Assembly (NCBI RefSeq): GCF_041916975.1
Contig: NZ_JAYRYK010000001.1
Location: 992,001-1,056,000, forward strand
DNA length: 64,000 bases
Reading direction: 5' to 3'
Source of the DNA: Sphingosinicella sp041916975
Lineage (GTDB): Bacteria > Pseudomonadota > Alphaproteobacteria > Sphingomonadales > Sphingomonadaceae
Shown here: in pieces, positions 7,563 through 16,513 of the stretch
Position numbering within the stretch: position 1 is the first letter of the stretch
Layout of the letters: each line of letters starts with the position of its first letter
The notes under the pieces: model-generated
The model's database searches: none
The model's input: the letters and a program-made list of their open reading frames with translations, nothing else
Told to the model about the DNA's origin: nothing
Translations under genes and position numbers: made by a program

Positions 7563-8119
7563 GCCGCCACCGCCGCGGCGCGGCGCCACTGGAAGAGCCC
7601 GGCGAAGGCGAGGCCGAGGAACACGGTATAAAGTGCCGACGTGACGGGAAGATCGCGCCACCAGAACAGCCCGATCGCGAGCATGTTGACGACGATCCAG
7701 TAAATCCAGTTCTCCACGAAGCGCCGTACCATGAGGATCTGGCCGGCCACGCTGAGGCAGGCGACCGCGCCATCGACATAGGGCGCGGCGGCATCCGTGA
7801 AACGGTGCATCACGCTCGACCACAGGAACCAGAGGACCGCCGTGACCGCAATCACGACGGCATTGCCGCGAAGCCCCATCCAGCGCACGGGAACGGCATC
7901 GCGCTGCTGCACGCGACGCCAGCTGATCCAGCCGTAGATATTGAGAACAAGGAAGAAAATCTGCAGCAGCGCATCGCTGTAAAGCTGCGCCTCGTAGAAT
8001 ACCACTCCGTACAGGCTGACCATCGCGATGCCGAACGGATAGTTCCAAACGCTGCGCCGGACGACGAGCGCGACATTGGCAAGGCCGAGCAGGGCAGCGA
8101 TGATTTCGACGGCGGACAT
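7559..8119 (-). CDS. pnuC: Nicotinamide riboside/NMN transporter PnuC
   Basis: 186 residues with about six to seven hydrophobic helices. The family motif WNYPFG near residue 23-28 and NIYGWISWRR at about 60-69 are typical of PnuC, as is the aromatic-rich NWIYWIVVNMLAIGLFWW segment that lines the substrate path in solved relatives. It lets nicotinamide riboside cross the inner membrane by facilitated diffusion, with phosphorylation by the downstream kinase making uptake one-way. Start MSAVEI at 8119; a methionine six codons upstream is possible. It is divergent from rpoZ, with 139 bases between the starts. Confidence 0.93.
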   Translation of the reverse strand: MSAVEIIAALLGLANVALVVRRSVWNYPFGIAMVSLYGVVFYEAQLYSDALLQIFFLVLNIYGWISWRRVQQRDAVPVRWMGLRGNAVVIAVTAVLWFLWSSVMHRFTDAAAPYVDGAVACLSVAGQILMVRRFVENWIYWIVVNMLAIGLFWWRDLPVTSALYTVFLGLAFAGLFQWRRAAAVAA

Positions 8120-8186
8120 CCGCCTCCCGCATAGCATTCGCCGCGCCCCGTGCAATGCGCCGAAACGTCTGGATCGGGGCTTTTCC

Positions 8187-8215
8187 TTGACTCCTGTTGC
8201 GCGCACGCCTACATC
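8187..8215 (+). promoter_or_regulatory. Probable housekeeping promoter of rpoZ
   Basis: TTGACT (8187-8192) and TACATC (8210-8215) are separated by 17 bases, about 45 bases before the rpoZ start. The -35 differs from TTGACA at one base; the -10 is weaker. Pattern match only. Confidence 0.5.
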
Positions 8216-8258
8216 GCGGCCCTTACGAATTTCCCGATTTTTTGCTGGAGTTTGCCCG

Positions 8259-8600
8259 ATGGCGCGCGTCACCGTCGAAGATTGCGTAGACAAGGTTCCC
8301 AACCGCTTCGAACTCGTGCTGCTCGCAGGCCAGCGCGCGCGCCAGATTTCGAGCGGCGCAGAGCTAACCCTCGATCGCGACCGCGACAAGAATCCGGTCG
8401 TCGCGCTGCGCGAGATCGCCGAAGAAACCGTGAAGCCGGTGCAGCTGAACGAGGCGCTGGTTTCGGGTATGCAGCGCGTGATCGTGGACGACGAAGACAC
8501 GGTGGACGAGATCGGCAGCCTCGCCGAGAGCGCCGAAGCACTGCGTCTCACCGCCGCCGCGCCGCCCAAGCCGACGCCGATCGTTCCCGACTACGACTGA
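8259..8600 (+). CDS. rpoZ: DNA-directed RNA polymerase omega subunit
   Basis: 113 residues. The start MARVTVEDCVDKVPNRFELV and AGQRARQIS are signature omega sequences, followed by VALREIAEETV. Omega binds the beta' C-terminal region and helps assemble the polymerase; in many bacteria it also forms part of a (p)ppGpp site. The acidic C-terminal extension (EDTVDEIGSLAESAEALR) and Pro-rich end are common in alphaproteobacteria. In many relatives rpoZ is cotranscribed with rsh; here rsh is about 3 kb away, with a dioxygenase and a peptidase between. A strong terminator follows. Confidence 0.97.
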   Translation: MARVTVEDCVDKVPNRFELVLLAGQRARQISSGAELTLDRDRDKNPVVALREIAEETVKPVQLNEALVSGMQRVIVDDEDTVDEIGSLAESAEALRLTAAAPPKPTPIVPDYD

Positions 8601-8621
8601 TCGGGACGAAGCAGTGAACTG

Positions 8622-8653
8622 AAACGGCGGGGCCTTCCCCGCCGTTTTCGTTT
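8622..8653 (+). terminator. Rho-independent terminator of rpoZ
   Basis: An 11-base perfect stem (8622-8632 with 8637-8647) with a four-base loop CCTT, ending in a run of T interrupted by C and G (TTTTCGTTTG). It sits 21 bases after the rpoZ stop. Confidence 0.85.
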
Positions 8654-8732
8654 GTGCGCGTTGCCGTGCGCGCAACGCGGGATTGCGAAATCAGCGCTTT
8701 GCAAAGCGCTGACCGCGCCCCACATCGTGTTC

Positions 8733-9527
8733 ATGCAACACAGCAGGCAGCCCGCATTGTTCATCCCGCACGGCGGCGGCCCGTGCTTCTTCATGGACGA
8801 CCCGCGCGGAATCTGGCGCGGCATGGCGGCGTATCTCCTGAGCATCGCGGCAACCCTGCCCGCACGGCCCCGTGCGATCCTCGTCGTTTCCGGCCATTGG
8901 GAAACGGAAGGCTTTGCCTTCACCGGGGCGGAACGCCCGGCGCTGGTCTACGACTATTACAACTTCCCGCCGCACACCTACGAACTGCGCTACGACGCAC
9001 CCGGCGACCCCGCACTCGCGGCGCGTGCCTCGGCGCTTTTACGCGGTGCCGGACTGCCGGCGACGATCGACGCGGAGCGCGGCCTCGATCACGGCGTCTT
9101 CATTCCGCTGAAGGTCGCCTTTCCCGACGCGGCGATACCGGTCGTCGAAATGTCGGTCGATCTCAGCCTCGATCCCGCGCTTCACCTCGTGGCGGGCCGC
9201 GCGCTCGCACCCTTGCGCGATGAGGGCGTGCTCATCGTCGGCTCGGGCATGAGCTTCCACAACATGCGCGGCTACGGCGACCCCCGCTTCACCGCGCCTT
9301 CTGATGCGTTCGACGCCTGGCTGACCAAGGCCGTGGAAGCGGATGCGGAAACCCGCGCCGCAGAGCTCGGCCACTGGGAAGACGCCCCCGCCGCCCGCGC
9401 CAGCCACCCGCGCGAGGAGCATCTGATCCCGCTGATGGTCGCCGCCGGCACCTCGGATACGCCAGGCCAGAGCGACTACCGCGAGCATGTTCTCGAAACG
9501 GTGATCTCGGGCTTCCGCTTTAACTGA
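8733..9527 (+). CDS. LigB/DODA-type extradiol aromatic ring-opening dioxygenase
   Basis: 264 residues. Conserved metal-site features of the 4,5-DOPA dioxygenase (YgiD) branch are FIPHGGGPCFF near the start, VVSGHWE in the first third, GLDHGVFIPL near the middle and SGMSFHNMR in the second half; the histidines of these motifs bind a divalent metal in relatives. The family cleaves catechol-type rings with O2, but many YgiD members have no known natural substrate. The start MQHSRQPALF at 8733 is chosen because the 27 codons upstream are not conserved in style and the following residues begin the domain. It stands alone between two opposing terminators/genes. Confidence 0.9.
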   Translation: MQHSRQPALFIPHGGGPCFFMDDPRGIWRGMAAYLLSIAATLPARPRAILVVSGHWETEGFAFTGAERPALVYDYYNFPPHTYELRYDAPGDPALAARASALLRGAGLPATIDAERGLDHGVFIPLKVAFPDAAIPVVEMSVDLSLDPALHLVAGRALAPLRDEGVLIVGSGMSFHNMRGYGDPRFTAPSDAFDAWLTKAVEADAETRAAELGHWEDAPAARASHPREEHLIPLMVAAGTSDTPGQSDYREHVLETVISGFRFN

Positions 9528-9550
9528 GCCCTTCGCCGCGAGCGGGGAGT

Positions 9551-11500
9551 TTAGGGGGCTGCGGGATTGTGCTTTTCGACAAAGGCCAGCGCAGCCTTCA
9601 GCATGGCCAGCCGCGTCTCGCTTCTCGAGAGCCAGTGGTCCTCACCCTTCAGCGTTACGAGTTGCACAGGCTTCCCCGCCTTCCGCAACGCGCGGTCCAT
9701 CGCCGCGCTCTGTTCGTGGAGAACCACGGTGTCGTCCTTGCCGTGCACGAGCAGGACCGGCGCGTCCGCTTGCTCTGCAAGGCGTAGCGGTGACACGACA
9801 TCGAGATCACGCCCGAAGCCGATCTCAGCCTTCAGCGAGCGGATCAGCGTCTTGTTGAACCCGCTTTCCCGCGCCTCGGTCGTATACAGGCGCTTCACGT
9901 CGCTGACGCCCGCGACGGAGACGGCACAGCGATAGAGCCCCTGCTGGAGCGTGACACCCGCGAGCGCCGCATAGCCACCGTAGCTTGCACCCATGATGCA
10001 CGCGCGTTTCCGGTCGACGACCCCTTGCCGCACAAGTTCGGCAAGCCCATCCGAAATGTCGGTCTGCATCTTGCGACCCCATTCGCCGTACCCCGCCCGC
10101 TCAAAGTCCACTCCAAGGCCGGTCGAGCCCCGAAAATTCGGCTGGAACACCGCGTATCCGCGGGAGGCGAATGCCTGCGCCCACCAGTCGAACACCGGGT
10201 AGTCGCGTGAGGCGGGGCCGCCATGCGGAAGCACAACCACCGGCAGGGCCTTCGCCTCGCGGTGCGGCGGCAGCGTGAGAACACCCGCCATCTCGAGCCC
10301 GTCTCCCGCCTTGTAGGACACCATTCGTACGGGCCCGACATCCGCGGGTTTGACCGTGTAGGAAACGCCGAGCACTTTCGCTGAGCGGGCCTTGATGTCG
10401 ACGATCCACCATGTCGGCGGTTCGCCGGTTGCCTCCGTGCGCACGATCAGACGATCGAAGGCGTCGTTCCAGTCGATGAGATCGACGCGCTTGCCGGAAA
10501 AGGCCTTACGCGTCGCTTCCATCACCTTTTCGCGCTGGGCGTCGTGGAAGCGCACCACCGGCACGTCGCCTTCGACGACATGCCCGATAATCCTGCGCGT
10601 ACGCCTGTCGGTGAGCCGCCATCGCGCCTCCTCGCCAAACGTAATTTCCTTGCCCTGCCCGCCCACCAAGGGCTGCTCGATCCAGCGCGGATCACCTGTT
10701 TCGTCATCGACGATCCCGTAAACGAGTGTGCCGGGCGTACTGCCAAGGCCGACAAGGCTGACGTCGCCGAAAGGCGCCCGACCGGAAACGATCGTGCGAT
10801 TGTCCGGCGCCTTGATCTGCCAATCCCCCTGCCGCGAGGAGAAATCCAGCGTCGCGGCTACAGCCCCGGTCTCATCAAGCAACCAGCGCCGGTGGATTTC
10901 CTGACTGTCCAGACGGCGCGCAATCCGGCTGTATTTGCCGGTTTCGAGATCGACTTCGTAGAGTTCCGGCGCCGTATTTCCGAGGCGAAGCCCATCCCTT
11001 GAATTGCCCTCAAGCGTGATGCCGCCGAAATAGCCGTACCAGCGGCCCTGCTTTTCGATCGCCCCGTAATAGCCGCGAACCCCGCCGGTGATCTCCCTGG
11101 TTTTCTGAAAAATGTTCCAGACAGCGCCGCCGCTCAGCGACACGACCGTGATCGAGGAGAGCTCGGCCTGCGCCGCCGTGAAATCCGGCCCCAGATCAAC
11201 CGTATGGCTCGTTTTCAGCAGGAGCCGATCTTCCCCGGCCCAATACACATCGCGCAGCTTGTTATCGCCCAAGGGCACCGCGAGCAGGAGCTGGTTGTTC
11301 CTGTCGACAACCATCAGCCTGCGCGCGTCGGCGGCAACGCCGACAACTGCGATGCGTTCGCCGGAACCGGAAATCGCAGCCATCTCGAAGCCGGGCAATT
11401 GCCCGTAGACCTCCACAGGTGGCGGAGCCGCGACGGCGAACCGTGCCGCGAATAAAGACAGGAAAATCGCCAGCGTTACTTTTGAGAAATGAAATCGCAT
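9551..11500 (-). CDS. S9 family prolyl oligopeptidase with signal peptide
   Basis: 649 residues. The N-terminus MRFHFSKVTLAIFLSLFAA is a signal peptide ending in AVAA, so the enzyme is exported to the periplasm. Residues of about 40-380 form a beta-propeller-like half with repeated short strands. The catalytic alpha/beta-hydrolase domain contains GASYGGYA (Ser about 506), LLVHGKDD (Asp about 590) and GEDHW (His about 622), the order and spacing of the S9 catalytic triad. Likely a dipeptidyl or acylaminoacyl peptidase used in peptide scavenging. Start fixed by the signal peptide; the open frame runs far upstream without support. It is divergent from rsh across a 200-base AT-richer gap. Confidence 0.92.
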   Translation of the reverse strand: MRFHFSKVTLAIFLSLFAARFAVAAPPPVEVYGQLPGFEMAAISGSGERIAVVGVAADARRLMVVDRNNQLLLAVPLGDNKLRDVYWAGEDRLLLKTSHTVDLGPDFTAAQAELSSITVVSLSGGAVWNIFQKTREITGGVRGYYGAIEKQGRWYGYFGGITLEGNSRDGLRLGNTAPELYEVDLETGKYSRIARRLDSQEIHRRWLLDETGAVAATLDFSSRQGDWQIKAPDNRTIVSGRAPFGDVSLVGLGSTPGTLVYGIVDDETGDPRWIEQPLVGGQGKEITFGEEARWRLTDRRTRRIIGHVVEGDVPVVRFHDAQREKVMEATRKAFSGKRVDLIDWNDAFDRLIVRTEATGEPPTWWIVDIKARSAKVLGVSYTVKPADVGPVRMVSYKAGDGLEMAGVLTLPPHREAKALPVVVLPHGGPASRDYPVFDWWAQAFASRGYAVFQPNFRGSTGLGVDFERAGYGEWGRKMQTDISDGLAELVRQGVVDRKRACIMGASYGGYAALAGVTLQQGLYRCAVSVAGVSDVKRLYTTEARESGFNKTLIRSLKAEIGFGRDLDVVSPLRLAEQADAPVLLVHGKDDTVVLHEQSAAMDRALRKAGKPVQLVTLKGEDHWLSRSETRLAMLKAALAFVEKHNPAAP

Positions 11501-11701
11501 TTCTCTGCTTCCCCCAAACGCACACTGTTTCACACAAAAGGACAGAGAACACCGCGAACTCAAGAACTGAAAGTCAGAAACATTCTGGACAGCGCGCACT
11601 TGCCGATGAAAACGCCAGCGGCATAAAACAATCAACTCTCCCCTTGCCCCGCACTGCCCCATGCCCCCAAATAGTGACGGGAGGATGAAAGAAAGGCACG
11701 T

Positions 11702-13807
11702 GTGCTCAGACAGTTCGAACTTGTCGAGAAGGTAAAGGCCTACGATCCGGGCGCGGACGAGGATTTGCTGAACCGTGCCTATGTGTTTTCGGTGAAGGCG
11801 CACGGCAGCCAGCTGCGCGCGAGCGGCGACCCGTATTTCTCGCACCCCATCGAGGTGGCGGGCATCCTTACCGACCTGAAGCTCGACGACGAGACGATCG
11901 CCACCGCCATTCTGCACGATACGCTGGAGGATACCGTCGCGACGCCGGAAGAGGTCGAGGCGCTGTTCGGCAAGAACGTCGCGCGGCTGGTGGACGGCGT
12001 TACCAAGCTGTCGCGCATCGAGGCGCAGACCGAGAGCGAGAGGGCCGCCGAGAATTTCCGCAAGTTCCTGCTCGCGATGTCGGACGATATTCGCGTGCTG
12101 CTGGTGAAGCTCGCCGACCGGCTGCACAACATGCGGACGCTGCACTTCATCAAGGATCCCGAGAAGCGCAAGCGCATCGCCCGCGAAACCATGGACATCT
12201 ACGCGCCGCTCGCCGAGCGGATCGGCATGTACGAGTTCATGGACGAGATGAAGCAGGTGTCGTTCCGCGAGCTGGAACCCGAAGCCTATCAGTCGATCAC
12301 CACGCGGCTGGAGCGCCTGCGCGCGGCGGGCGGCGATCAGCTGACACGGATCAGCGCCGAGATCACGGACGTGCTCGGCAGTCACGGCGTCGATGCCGAT
12401 GTGGCGGGGCGCGAGAAGCGGCCGTTTTCGATCTGGCGCAAGATGCAGGAACGGCACATCCCGTTCGAGCAGCTTTCGGACGTGATCGCGTTCCGCGTGA
12501 TCGTGAACAGGCCAGACGACTGCTACCGTGCGCTCGGCGTTATCCACCAGCGCTGGCCGATGGTGCCGGGGCGATTCAAGGATTTCATCTCGACGCCGAA
12601 GCGCAACGGCTACCGTTCGCTGCACACTACGATCATCCACGGCGAACAGATGCGCGTGGAGATCCAGATTCGCACGCGCGCCATGCACGAACAGGCGGAA
12701 ATGGGCCTCGCCGCGCACTGGGCCTACAAGCAGGACGAGAACGCGCGCGCCTCCGAACGCTACCCGTGGCTATCCGATCTGCTTGAAATCCTCGACCAGG
12801 CGGGAAGCCCCGAGGAGCTGATGGAGAACGCCAAGCTTGGCCTCTATCAGGACCAGGTGTTCTGCTTCACCCCCAAGGGCGAACTGATCCAGCTGCCGCG
12901 CGGCGCGACGCCAGTGGATTTCGCCTACGCTGTCCATTCCAAGATCGGCGAGACGACCGTGGGCGCCAAGGTCAACGGGCGCGTCGTGCCGCTGCGCACC
13001 ACGCTTGCGAACGGTGATCAGGTGGAAATCCTGCGCTCCGCCCGCCAGCAGCCGGACGCGACATGGGAGAGCTTCGTGGTGACCGCGAAGGCGCGCGCCG
13101 CGATCCGCCGCTTCATCCGCCACAAGGAGCATGAGGAGCAGGCCGCGCTCGGCGAACGCCTGCTCGCGGACATCATCAAGCGGCTCGACGTGAAGCTGAA
13201 CGATACGGCGATCAAGGACGCGCTCGGGCGCCTTGGCCTGCAGGACCGCGACGACCTCGTGATGGGCCTCGCAGCGCACCGGATCGAGGACGACGCCGTG
13301 ATCGATGCGCTGCTGCCGGGACGCATCCTCAACGCACGCGCCAAGCGGCGGGCGAAGCGCAACCCGAAGGCGAAGCTTTCGATCAAGGGACTGACTCCGG
13401 GCGTCTCCGTGCACCTCGCGCAGTGCTGCAGCCCGATTCCCGGCGACCGCATCATCGGCATCCGCCGCCAGAGCGGCAGCATCGACGTGCACACGATCGA
13501 CTGCTCGACGCTGGCCGACGCGGACGGACGCGAATGGCTCGATCTCGGCTGGGGCGACGACAACGACGGCGCGGTCGTGCGGCTTTCGGCGGTGCTGCGC
13601 AACGAGACGGGCAGCCTCGCCACGATGACCGGCGTGCTCGCGAAGCAGGGCGCCAACATCGTGAACATGCGCACGCACCACCGTGACCGTGATTTCCACA
13701 CCTTCGTCGTCGACGTCGAGGTGGACAATCTGGCGCATCTCACGAATATCATCGGTGCGTTAAGGGCGACCGACGCCGTGACATCCGTGGAGCGCATGAA
13801 GGCATGA
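11702..13807 (+). CDS. rsh: Bifunctional (p)ppGpp synthetase/hydrolase, RelA/SpoT homologue
   Basis: 701 residues with the complete long-RSH architecture. An HD hydrolase domain (HPIEV at 48-52, LHDTLEDT at 71-78) is followed by a synthetase domain at about 230-350 with YRSLHTTI and the EIQIRT segment, then a TGS domain from about 395 (VFCFTPKGELIQLPRGATPV) and a C-terminal ACT domain from about 625. Retention of the HD motif supports hydrolase activity. It is the stringent-response enzyme that makes and breaks the alarmone. Start is GTG at 11702 with AGAAAGG upstream. Its stop overlaps the pyrE start, the first of four such overlaps in the chain rsh-pyrE-pdxJ-acpS-lepB. Confidence 0.97.
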   Translation: MLRQFELVEKVKAYDPGADEDLLNRAYVFSVKAHGSQLRASGDPYFSHPIEVAGILTDLKLDDETIATAILHDTLEDTVATPEEVEALFGKNVARLVDGVTKLSRIEAQTESERAAENFRKFLLAMSDDIRVLLVKLADRLHNMRTLHFIKDPEKRKRIARETMDIYAPLAERIGMYEFMDEMKQVSFRELEPEAYQSITTRLERLRAAGGDQLTRISAEITDVLGSHGVDADVAGREKRPFSIWRKMQERHIPFEQLSDVIAFRVIVNRPDDCYRALGVIHQRWPMVPGRFKDFISTPKRNGYRSLHTTIIHGEQMRVEIQIRTRAMHEQAEMGLAAHWAYKQDENARASERYPWLSDLLEILDQAGSPEELMENAKLGLYQDQVFCFTPKGELIQLPRGATPVDFAYAVHSKIGETTVGAKVNGRVVPLRTTLANGDQVEILRSARQQPDATWESFVVTAKARAAIRRFIRHKEHEEQAALGERLLADIIKRLDVKLNDTAIKDALGRLGLQDRDDLVMGLAAHRIEDDAVIDALLPGRILNARAKRRAKRNPKAKLSIKGLTPGVSVHLAQCCSPIPGDRIIGIRRQSGSIDVHTIDCSTLADADGREWLDLGWGDDNDGAVVRLSAVLRNETGSLATMTGVLAKQGANIVNMRTHHRDRDFHTFVVDVEVDNLAHLTNIIGALRATDAVTSVERMKA

Positions 13808-14388
13808 CAGACGAAGAGGTTCTTGGGGAATTCCGTGCCGCCGAAGCCCTGCTGGAAGGACATTTCATCCTGTCCTCCGGCCTGCGCTCGCCGAAGTACC
13901 TGCAATGCGCACGCGTGCTGATGGACCCGGCGCGTGCCGAGCGTCTGGCGAAGGCGCTGGCTGCGAAGATTCCGGCGGAGCTGCGCGGGCAGATCGAGGC
14001 GGTGGTGGCGCCCGCGATGGGCGGGCTCATCGTCGGTTACGAGGTCGCACGCGCGCTCGGCGTCGAATCGATGTTCGTGGAACGCCCCTCGGGAACCTTC
14101 GAACTTCGCCGCGGTTTCCGGCTGGAACCGGGCACGAAGGTGCTGATGATGGAAGACGTGGTGACGACCGGGCTCTCCTCGCGCGAGGCGATCGCGGCGA
14201 TCGAAGCGGCGGGCGGCGAGGTGATCGCGGGCGGCTGCCTCGTGGACCGCTCAAACGGCACCGCCGACATCGGCGTGCCGCTCTACGCGCTGATCCGGCT
14301 CGACGTTCCCACCTACAGCGCGGACAGGCTGCCGCAGGACCTTGCCGCGCTGCCCGCGGTGAAGCCGGGATCGAGGGCCGCCGCGTGA
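13804..14388 (+). CDS. pyrE: Orotate phosphoribosyltransferase
   Basis: 194 residues. Converts orotate and PRPP into OMP in pyrimidine synthesis. The PRPP-binding loop is VLMMEDVVTTGLSS at about 112-125, and HFILSSGLRSPKYLQC near the start is the orotate-side region of the family. The ATG at 13804 overlaps the rsh stop (ATGA). Length and motifs are ordinary. Translational coupling to the stringent-response enzyme is a positional fact; no functional link is shown by the sequence itself. Confidence 0.95.
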   Translation: MTDEEVLGEFRAAEALLEGHFILSSGLRSPKYLQCARVLMDPARAERLAKALAAKIPAELRGQIEAVVAPAMGGLIVGYEVARALGVESMFVERPSGTFELRRGFRLEPGTKVLMMEDVVTTGLSSREAIAAIEAAGGEVIAGGCLVDRSNGTADIGVPLYALIRLDVPTYSADRLPQDLAALPAVKPGSRAAA

Positions 14389-15134
14389 GCAAACTGCGCC
14401 TTGGCGTGAACATCGATCACGTTGCCACGATCCGCAACGCGCGCGGCGGCGTGCATCCCGATCCCGTGAAGGCGGCGCTGATCGCAGCGGCTGCGGGCGC
14501 GGACGGCATCACCGCGCACCTCCGCGAAGACCGGCGCCACATCAGCGACGACGACATCGCACGGCTTTCAAACGAGATCGACCTGCCGCTCAACCTCGAA
14601 ATGGCGGCGACCGAGGAGATGCTGGACATCGCGCTGCGCCATGCGCCGCACGCCGTGTGCATCGTGCCCGAGCGGCGCGAGGAGCGCACGACCGAGGGCG
14701 GGCTCGACGTCGTCGGCAACCAGCCGAACCTGCGCACGTTCGTGGAGCGGCTTTCGGCGCGCGGTTGCCGTGTCAGCCTGTTCATCGAAGCCGATCCCGA
14801 GCAGATCGAGGCTTCGGCGGCGATCGGTGCCGCCGTCGTCGAACTGCACACCGGCCGCTACGCGCTGACCGAAGGCATTTCGCGCGACGAGGAACTGGAG
14901 CGGCTGACCGCGGGCGCGGCGCTTGCGGCAAAACGCGGCCTCGAGGTTCATGCCGGGCACGGGCTTCGCTTCGATAACGTGGCGGCGATCGCCGCGATTC
15001 CCGAGGTCGCCGAACTCAACATCGGGCATTTCCTTGTCGGTGAGGCCGTGTTCATCGGCCTCGATGCCGCGATCCGCGAGATGCGGCGGCTGATGGACGA
15101 AGCGCGCGCCACGCCCACCGCCGCGGGAGCCTGA
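14385..15134 (+). CDS. pdxJ: Pyridoxine 5'-phosphate synthase
   Basis: 249 residues. Condenses 1-deoxyxylulose 5-phosphate with 3-amino-2-oxopropyl phosphate in the DXP-dependent vitamin B6 route. Family features: LGVNIDHVATIRNARG at the N-terminus, DGITAHLREDRRHI at about 45-58, LNLEMAATEEM, the catalytic-Glu region VCIVPERREE, and HAGHGLRFDNV near residue 190. Start is GTG at 14385, overlapping the pyrE stop as GTGA, which gives VSKLRLGVN. It is followed directly by acpS, as in many proteobacteria. Confidence 0.97.
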   Translation: MSKLRLGVNIDHVATIRNARGGVHPDPVKAALIAAAAGADGITAHLREDRRHISDDDIARLSNEIDLPLNLEMAATEEMLDIALRHAPHAVCIVPERREERTTEGGLDVVGNQPNLRTFVERLSARGCRVSLFIEADPEQIEASAAIGAAVVELHTGRYALTEGISRDEELERLTAGAALAAKRGLEVHAGHGLRFDNVAAIAAIPEVAELNIGHFLVGEAVFIGLDAAIREMRRLMDEARATPTAAGA

Positions 15135-15136
15135 TC

Positions 15137-15544
15137 CTGCCCCACGTCGTCGGCCTCGGCTCTGACCTCTGCAACATCGAGCGTATCCAATCGAGCCTCG
15201 ACCGGTTCGGCGCGCGCTTCATCAACCGCGTGTTCACCGAGATCGAGATCGCGCGGTCCGAACGCCGCGTGCTGACGCGCGCAGCCTCCTACGCCAAGCG
15301 CTTCGCGGCAAAAGAGGCCTGCTCGAAGGCGCTCGGAACCGGGTTCCGGCGCGGCGTGTTCATGCGGGACATGGGCGTCATCAACCTCCCCTCCGGCCAG
15401 CCGACGCTGGCGCTGACCGGTGGCGCAGCACTGCGGCTCGCCGAGATCACGCCCGATGGCCACACGCTCGACATCCACCTGACACTGACCGACGACTACC
15501 CGTGGGCGCAGGCGATGGTGCTGATCACAGCGCGGCCGCTATGA
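15137..15544 (+). CDS. acpS: Holo-[acyl-carrier-protein] synthase with non-canonical start
   Basis: Transfers phosphopantetheine from CoA to the acyl carrier protein. The conserved N-terminus VVGLGSDLCNIERI, the catalytic FAAKEACSKALGTG motif near residues 55-68 and FINRVFTEIEI identify it. The frame has no ATG, GTG or TTG upstream of the conserved GLGSDL until well inside pdxJ. The first usable canonical start (GTG at 15230) would delete the metal-binding Asp region. I place the start at CTG 15137, seven bases after GGGAG (15125-15129); ATC at 15134, overlapping the pdxJ stop, is the alternative. The stop overlaps the lepB ATG. A sequencing error removing an ATG is the competing explanation. 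Confidence 0.85.
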   Translation: MPHVVGLGSDLCNIERIQSSLDRFGARFINRVFTEIEIARSERRVLTRAASYAKRFAAKEACSKALGTGFRRGVFMRDMGVINLPSGQPTLALTGGAALRLAEITPDGHTLDIHLTLTDDYPWAQAMVLITARPL

Positions 15545-16362
15545 GCGGCAAGAAGCCCGGCATCGACTGGAAGAAGGAACTGCGTTACGCGGCGCTGCTC
15601 GGCGTCGCGGTGATGGGCATCTGGTCGTTCGTCGCCAAGCCCTTCTACATTCCATCGGAATCGATGGTGCCGACGTTGCTGGTGGGCGACCGGCTCGTCG
15701 TCACCAAATATCCCTACGGCTTTTCATACCTGTCGCCGTTCCTGCCCGTGCTGCCGAAGATGGAAGGACGCGCGTTCGGCAAGATGCCGGAGCGGGGCGA
15801 CATCGTCGTGGTGAAGTCACCGAGCGACCACAAGGACTGGATCAAGCGCGTGATCGGCCTTCCGGGCGACACGGTGCAGATGCAGGGCGGCGTGCTCTAC
15901 CTCAACAACACCGCCGTGCCGAAACGCCCCGCCGCGCCGACGATGATCCCGGAAACCGACAACATGCCCTGCGCGCGGCCGGAGTTCCGCGTGGTCGAGG
16001 CCAATGGGACACGCTTCTGTCGCTATCCGCGCTTCATCGAGACACTGCCCGGAACGCAGGGAACCGGGCGCAGCTATGCCGTGCTCGACCTTCTGTTCAG
16101 CTACGCCGACGACACGCCGCCGGTGCTCGTGCCGCAGGGCCACGTGTTCCTGATGGGCGACAACCGCGACCGCTCCGCCGACAGCCGCTTCTCGCCTGAG
16201 GAAGGCGGGCTCGGCCTGCTGCCGATCGAGAACGTGATCGGCCGCGCCGAATTCACGACCTTCTCGCTCGACGGCAGCCAGCGCTTCTGGAACCCCGTGA
16301 GCTGGTTCACCGCACTGCGCGGGGAGCGGGCCTGGGTGTCGCTGCGGGACGGGGACGAGTAG
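15541..16362 (+). CDS. lepB: Signal peptidase I
   Basis: 273 residues. Cleaves Sec and Tat signal peptides on the outer face of the inner membrane. One N-terminal membrane segment (about 15-33) precedes the box-B motif IPSESMVPTL with nucleophile Ser41. The general-base Lys is in DWIKRVIGLPGD at about 99-110, and box E GDNRDRSADSR is near 206-216. Located directly after acpS with an ATGA overlap, at the end of the rsh-pyrE-pdxJ-acpS-lepB chain. A palindromic repeat element starts 13 bases after its stop. Confidence 0.97.
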   Translation: MSGKKPGIDWKKELRYAALLGVAVMGIWSFVAKPFYIPSESMVPTLLVGDRLVVTKYPYGFSYLSPFLPVLPKMEGRAFGKMPERGDIVVVKSPSDHKDWIKRVIGLPGDTVQMQGGVLYLNNTAVPKRPAAPTMIPETDNMPCARPEFRVVEANGTRFCRYPRFIETLPGTQGTGRSYAVLDLLFSYADDTPPVLVPQGHVFLMGDNRDRSADSRFSPEEGGLGLLPIENVIGRAEFTTFSLDGSQRFWNPVSWFTALRGERAWVSLRDGDE

Positions 16363-16374
16363 CGGCGGCGCAGG

Positions 16375-16513
16375 CCACCCTCACCAACTTCGCCTATGGC
16401 CTGCGGCCAAGGCTTCGTATCCTCTCCCATCAAGGGAGAGGTTGGTCTGTATCCCCTCTCCCTTGATGGGAGAAGGAGGGGCCCGCCGCGAAGCGGTGGG
16501 AGGGTGAGGGTGG
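16375..16513. repeat. Double palindromic repeat with terminal inverted repeats
   Basis: The element begins with CCACCCTCACC (16375-16385) and ends with its exact reverse complement GGTGAGGGTGG (16503-16513). Inside are two inverted copies of one palindrome (8-base arms CCTCTCCC and GGGAGAGG around a 5-base loop) at 16421-16441 and 16455-16476, plus smaller hairpins beside each terminal repeat. The whole 139-base unit can fold back on itself. The DUF559 gene starts on the very next base. Confidence 0.8.

Noticed and set aside
15230..15544. Short acpS starting at GTG 15230
   Set aside because: It would remove the conserved GLGSDL and metal-binding region needed for activity, so translation must begin earlier.
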